Part shown: positions 63,765 through 64,000 of the stretch, one piece after another
Layout: each line of letters opens with the position of its first letter
Position numbering within the stretch: the first letter of the stretch is position 1
Source of the DNA: Pseudomonas putida
Lineage (GTDB): Bacteria > Pseudomonadota > Gammaproteobacteria > Pseudomonadales > Pseudomonadaceae
Reading direction: 5' to 3'
DNA length: 64,000 nt
NCBI RefSeq assembly: GCF_002025705.1
Contig: NZ_CP018846.1
Span: 487,501 to 551,500, forward strand
Position numbers and translations under genes: made by a program
Notes under the pieces: generated by a model
The model's database searches: none
What the model saw: only the letters and a program-made list of their open reading frames with translations
What the model was told of the DNA's origin: nothing

Positions 63765-64000
63765 TCAGCGGCTGCGCAGTGCTGGGCTGGCGGATGGCGT
63801 GGCGTGCAGCCAGTTGGCCAGCAGGCGTGTGGACAGGGGGATGAAGAAGTAGACCATGACAGGCGTCAGGGCCAGCGTGCTGAGCATCACACGGGGCAGC
63901 AGCTCGAGTGTGCCAAGCCAATGCCCGAACAAGACGTTGAACAGTAGCGAGACCGGGAAGAAGGCCAGCCAGATCGCCACTGCCTGCTTCCAGCGTGGAG
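63765..64000 (-). CDS. DUF2798-like membrane protein, N-terminus cut by the window edge
   Basis: Reading from the window end gives PRWKQAVAIWLAFFPVSLLF and then two hydrophobic segments (about 20 residues each) with TPVMVYFFIPLSTRLLANWL. These fit the DUF2798 family of small two-helix membrane proteins. The first residues lie outside the window. A GTG at 63980 would give 71 residues but cut the first helix region. Function unknown. Confidence 0.75.
   Translation of the reverse strand, partial: PRWKQAVAIWLAFFPVSLLFNVLFGHWLGTLELLPRVMLSTLALTPVMVYFFIPLSTRLLANWLHATPSASPALRSR

Overview
The window looks like chromosome from a Pseudomonas of the putida group. The evidence is the high GC content, the rRNA type, many REP/REPIN repeats of the kind known from P. 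putida, and a gene order that, from memory, follows P. putida KT2440: recCBD, mmsAB, pcaHG, an McpS-type chemoreceptor, cioAB, ppoR, fpr, mscL, radA, cstA and fabV. No database was searched. The species call is inference.

Layout. 1-2080: the 3' end of a 23S rRNA gene, 5S rRNA and the rrn terminator. 2155-11353: recC-recB-recD, translationally coupled. 11554-13898: the yfiR-yfiN-yfiB (TpbB/YfiN) cyclic-di-GMP signalling operon. 13953-17463: a LysR regulator diverging from mmsA-mmsB (valine catabolism). 17558-19420: an accessory three-gene module of an Hcp, a glycine-zipper putative T6SS effector and a small AT-rich membrane protein that is its likely immunity partner. 19718-22239: a cupin protein, an RcnR-like regulator (dmeR) diverging from the dmeF metal exporter, and hicAB. 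22350-27842: two LysR genes, a TSUP exporter, a monooxygenase-fold protein, mdaB and periplasmic ggt. 27984-36566: McpS-like chemoreceptor, YpfJ-like metalloprotease, pcaHG, trmA, an AzgA-type purine permease and an MFS exporter. 36912-46070: cyanide-insensitive oxidase cioAB with a 51-residue DUF2474 protein, rlmG, the LuxR solo ppoR, fpr, mscL, radA and an NCS2 urate/xanthine-type permease. 46334-54134: PilZ protein, cstA-yjiX-yjiA, a MetF-type reductase with a Cys-rich C-terminal domain diverging from a stand-alone MetE N-terminal-domain protein, and a thiolase. 54244-54565: a large palindrome. 54571-59704: an agmatine-use cluster that matches the P. aeruginosa PA14 agu2ABCA' operon, with a LysR gene. 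59709-64000: fabV between two REPINs, an alpha/beta hydrolase, a hopJ-like gene, a DUF1244 gene, folM and the 3' part of a DUF2798 gene.

How the parts work together. Most of the window is core metabolism and housekeeping: double-strand-break repair, RNA modification, respiration, redox and nucleobase uptake. The accessory parts are the Hcp module, hicAB, the agu2 cluster and possibly the MetF/MetE-N pair. Many intergenic regions hold clear inverted repeats that look like operators: an RcnR-type site at dmeRF, an extra CsoR/RcnR-like site before hicAB, a HicB-type palindrome, a PcaQ-type box before pcaHG, an ANR box before cioAB, a tandem LysR-like site before the MetE-N gene and a GntR-like palindrome before the purine permease. 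The strongest candidates for new biology are the Hcp-effector-immunity module and the MetF/MetE-N divergon. No tRNA gene, CRISPR array or intact insertion sequence was seen.
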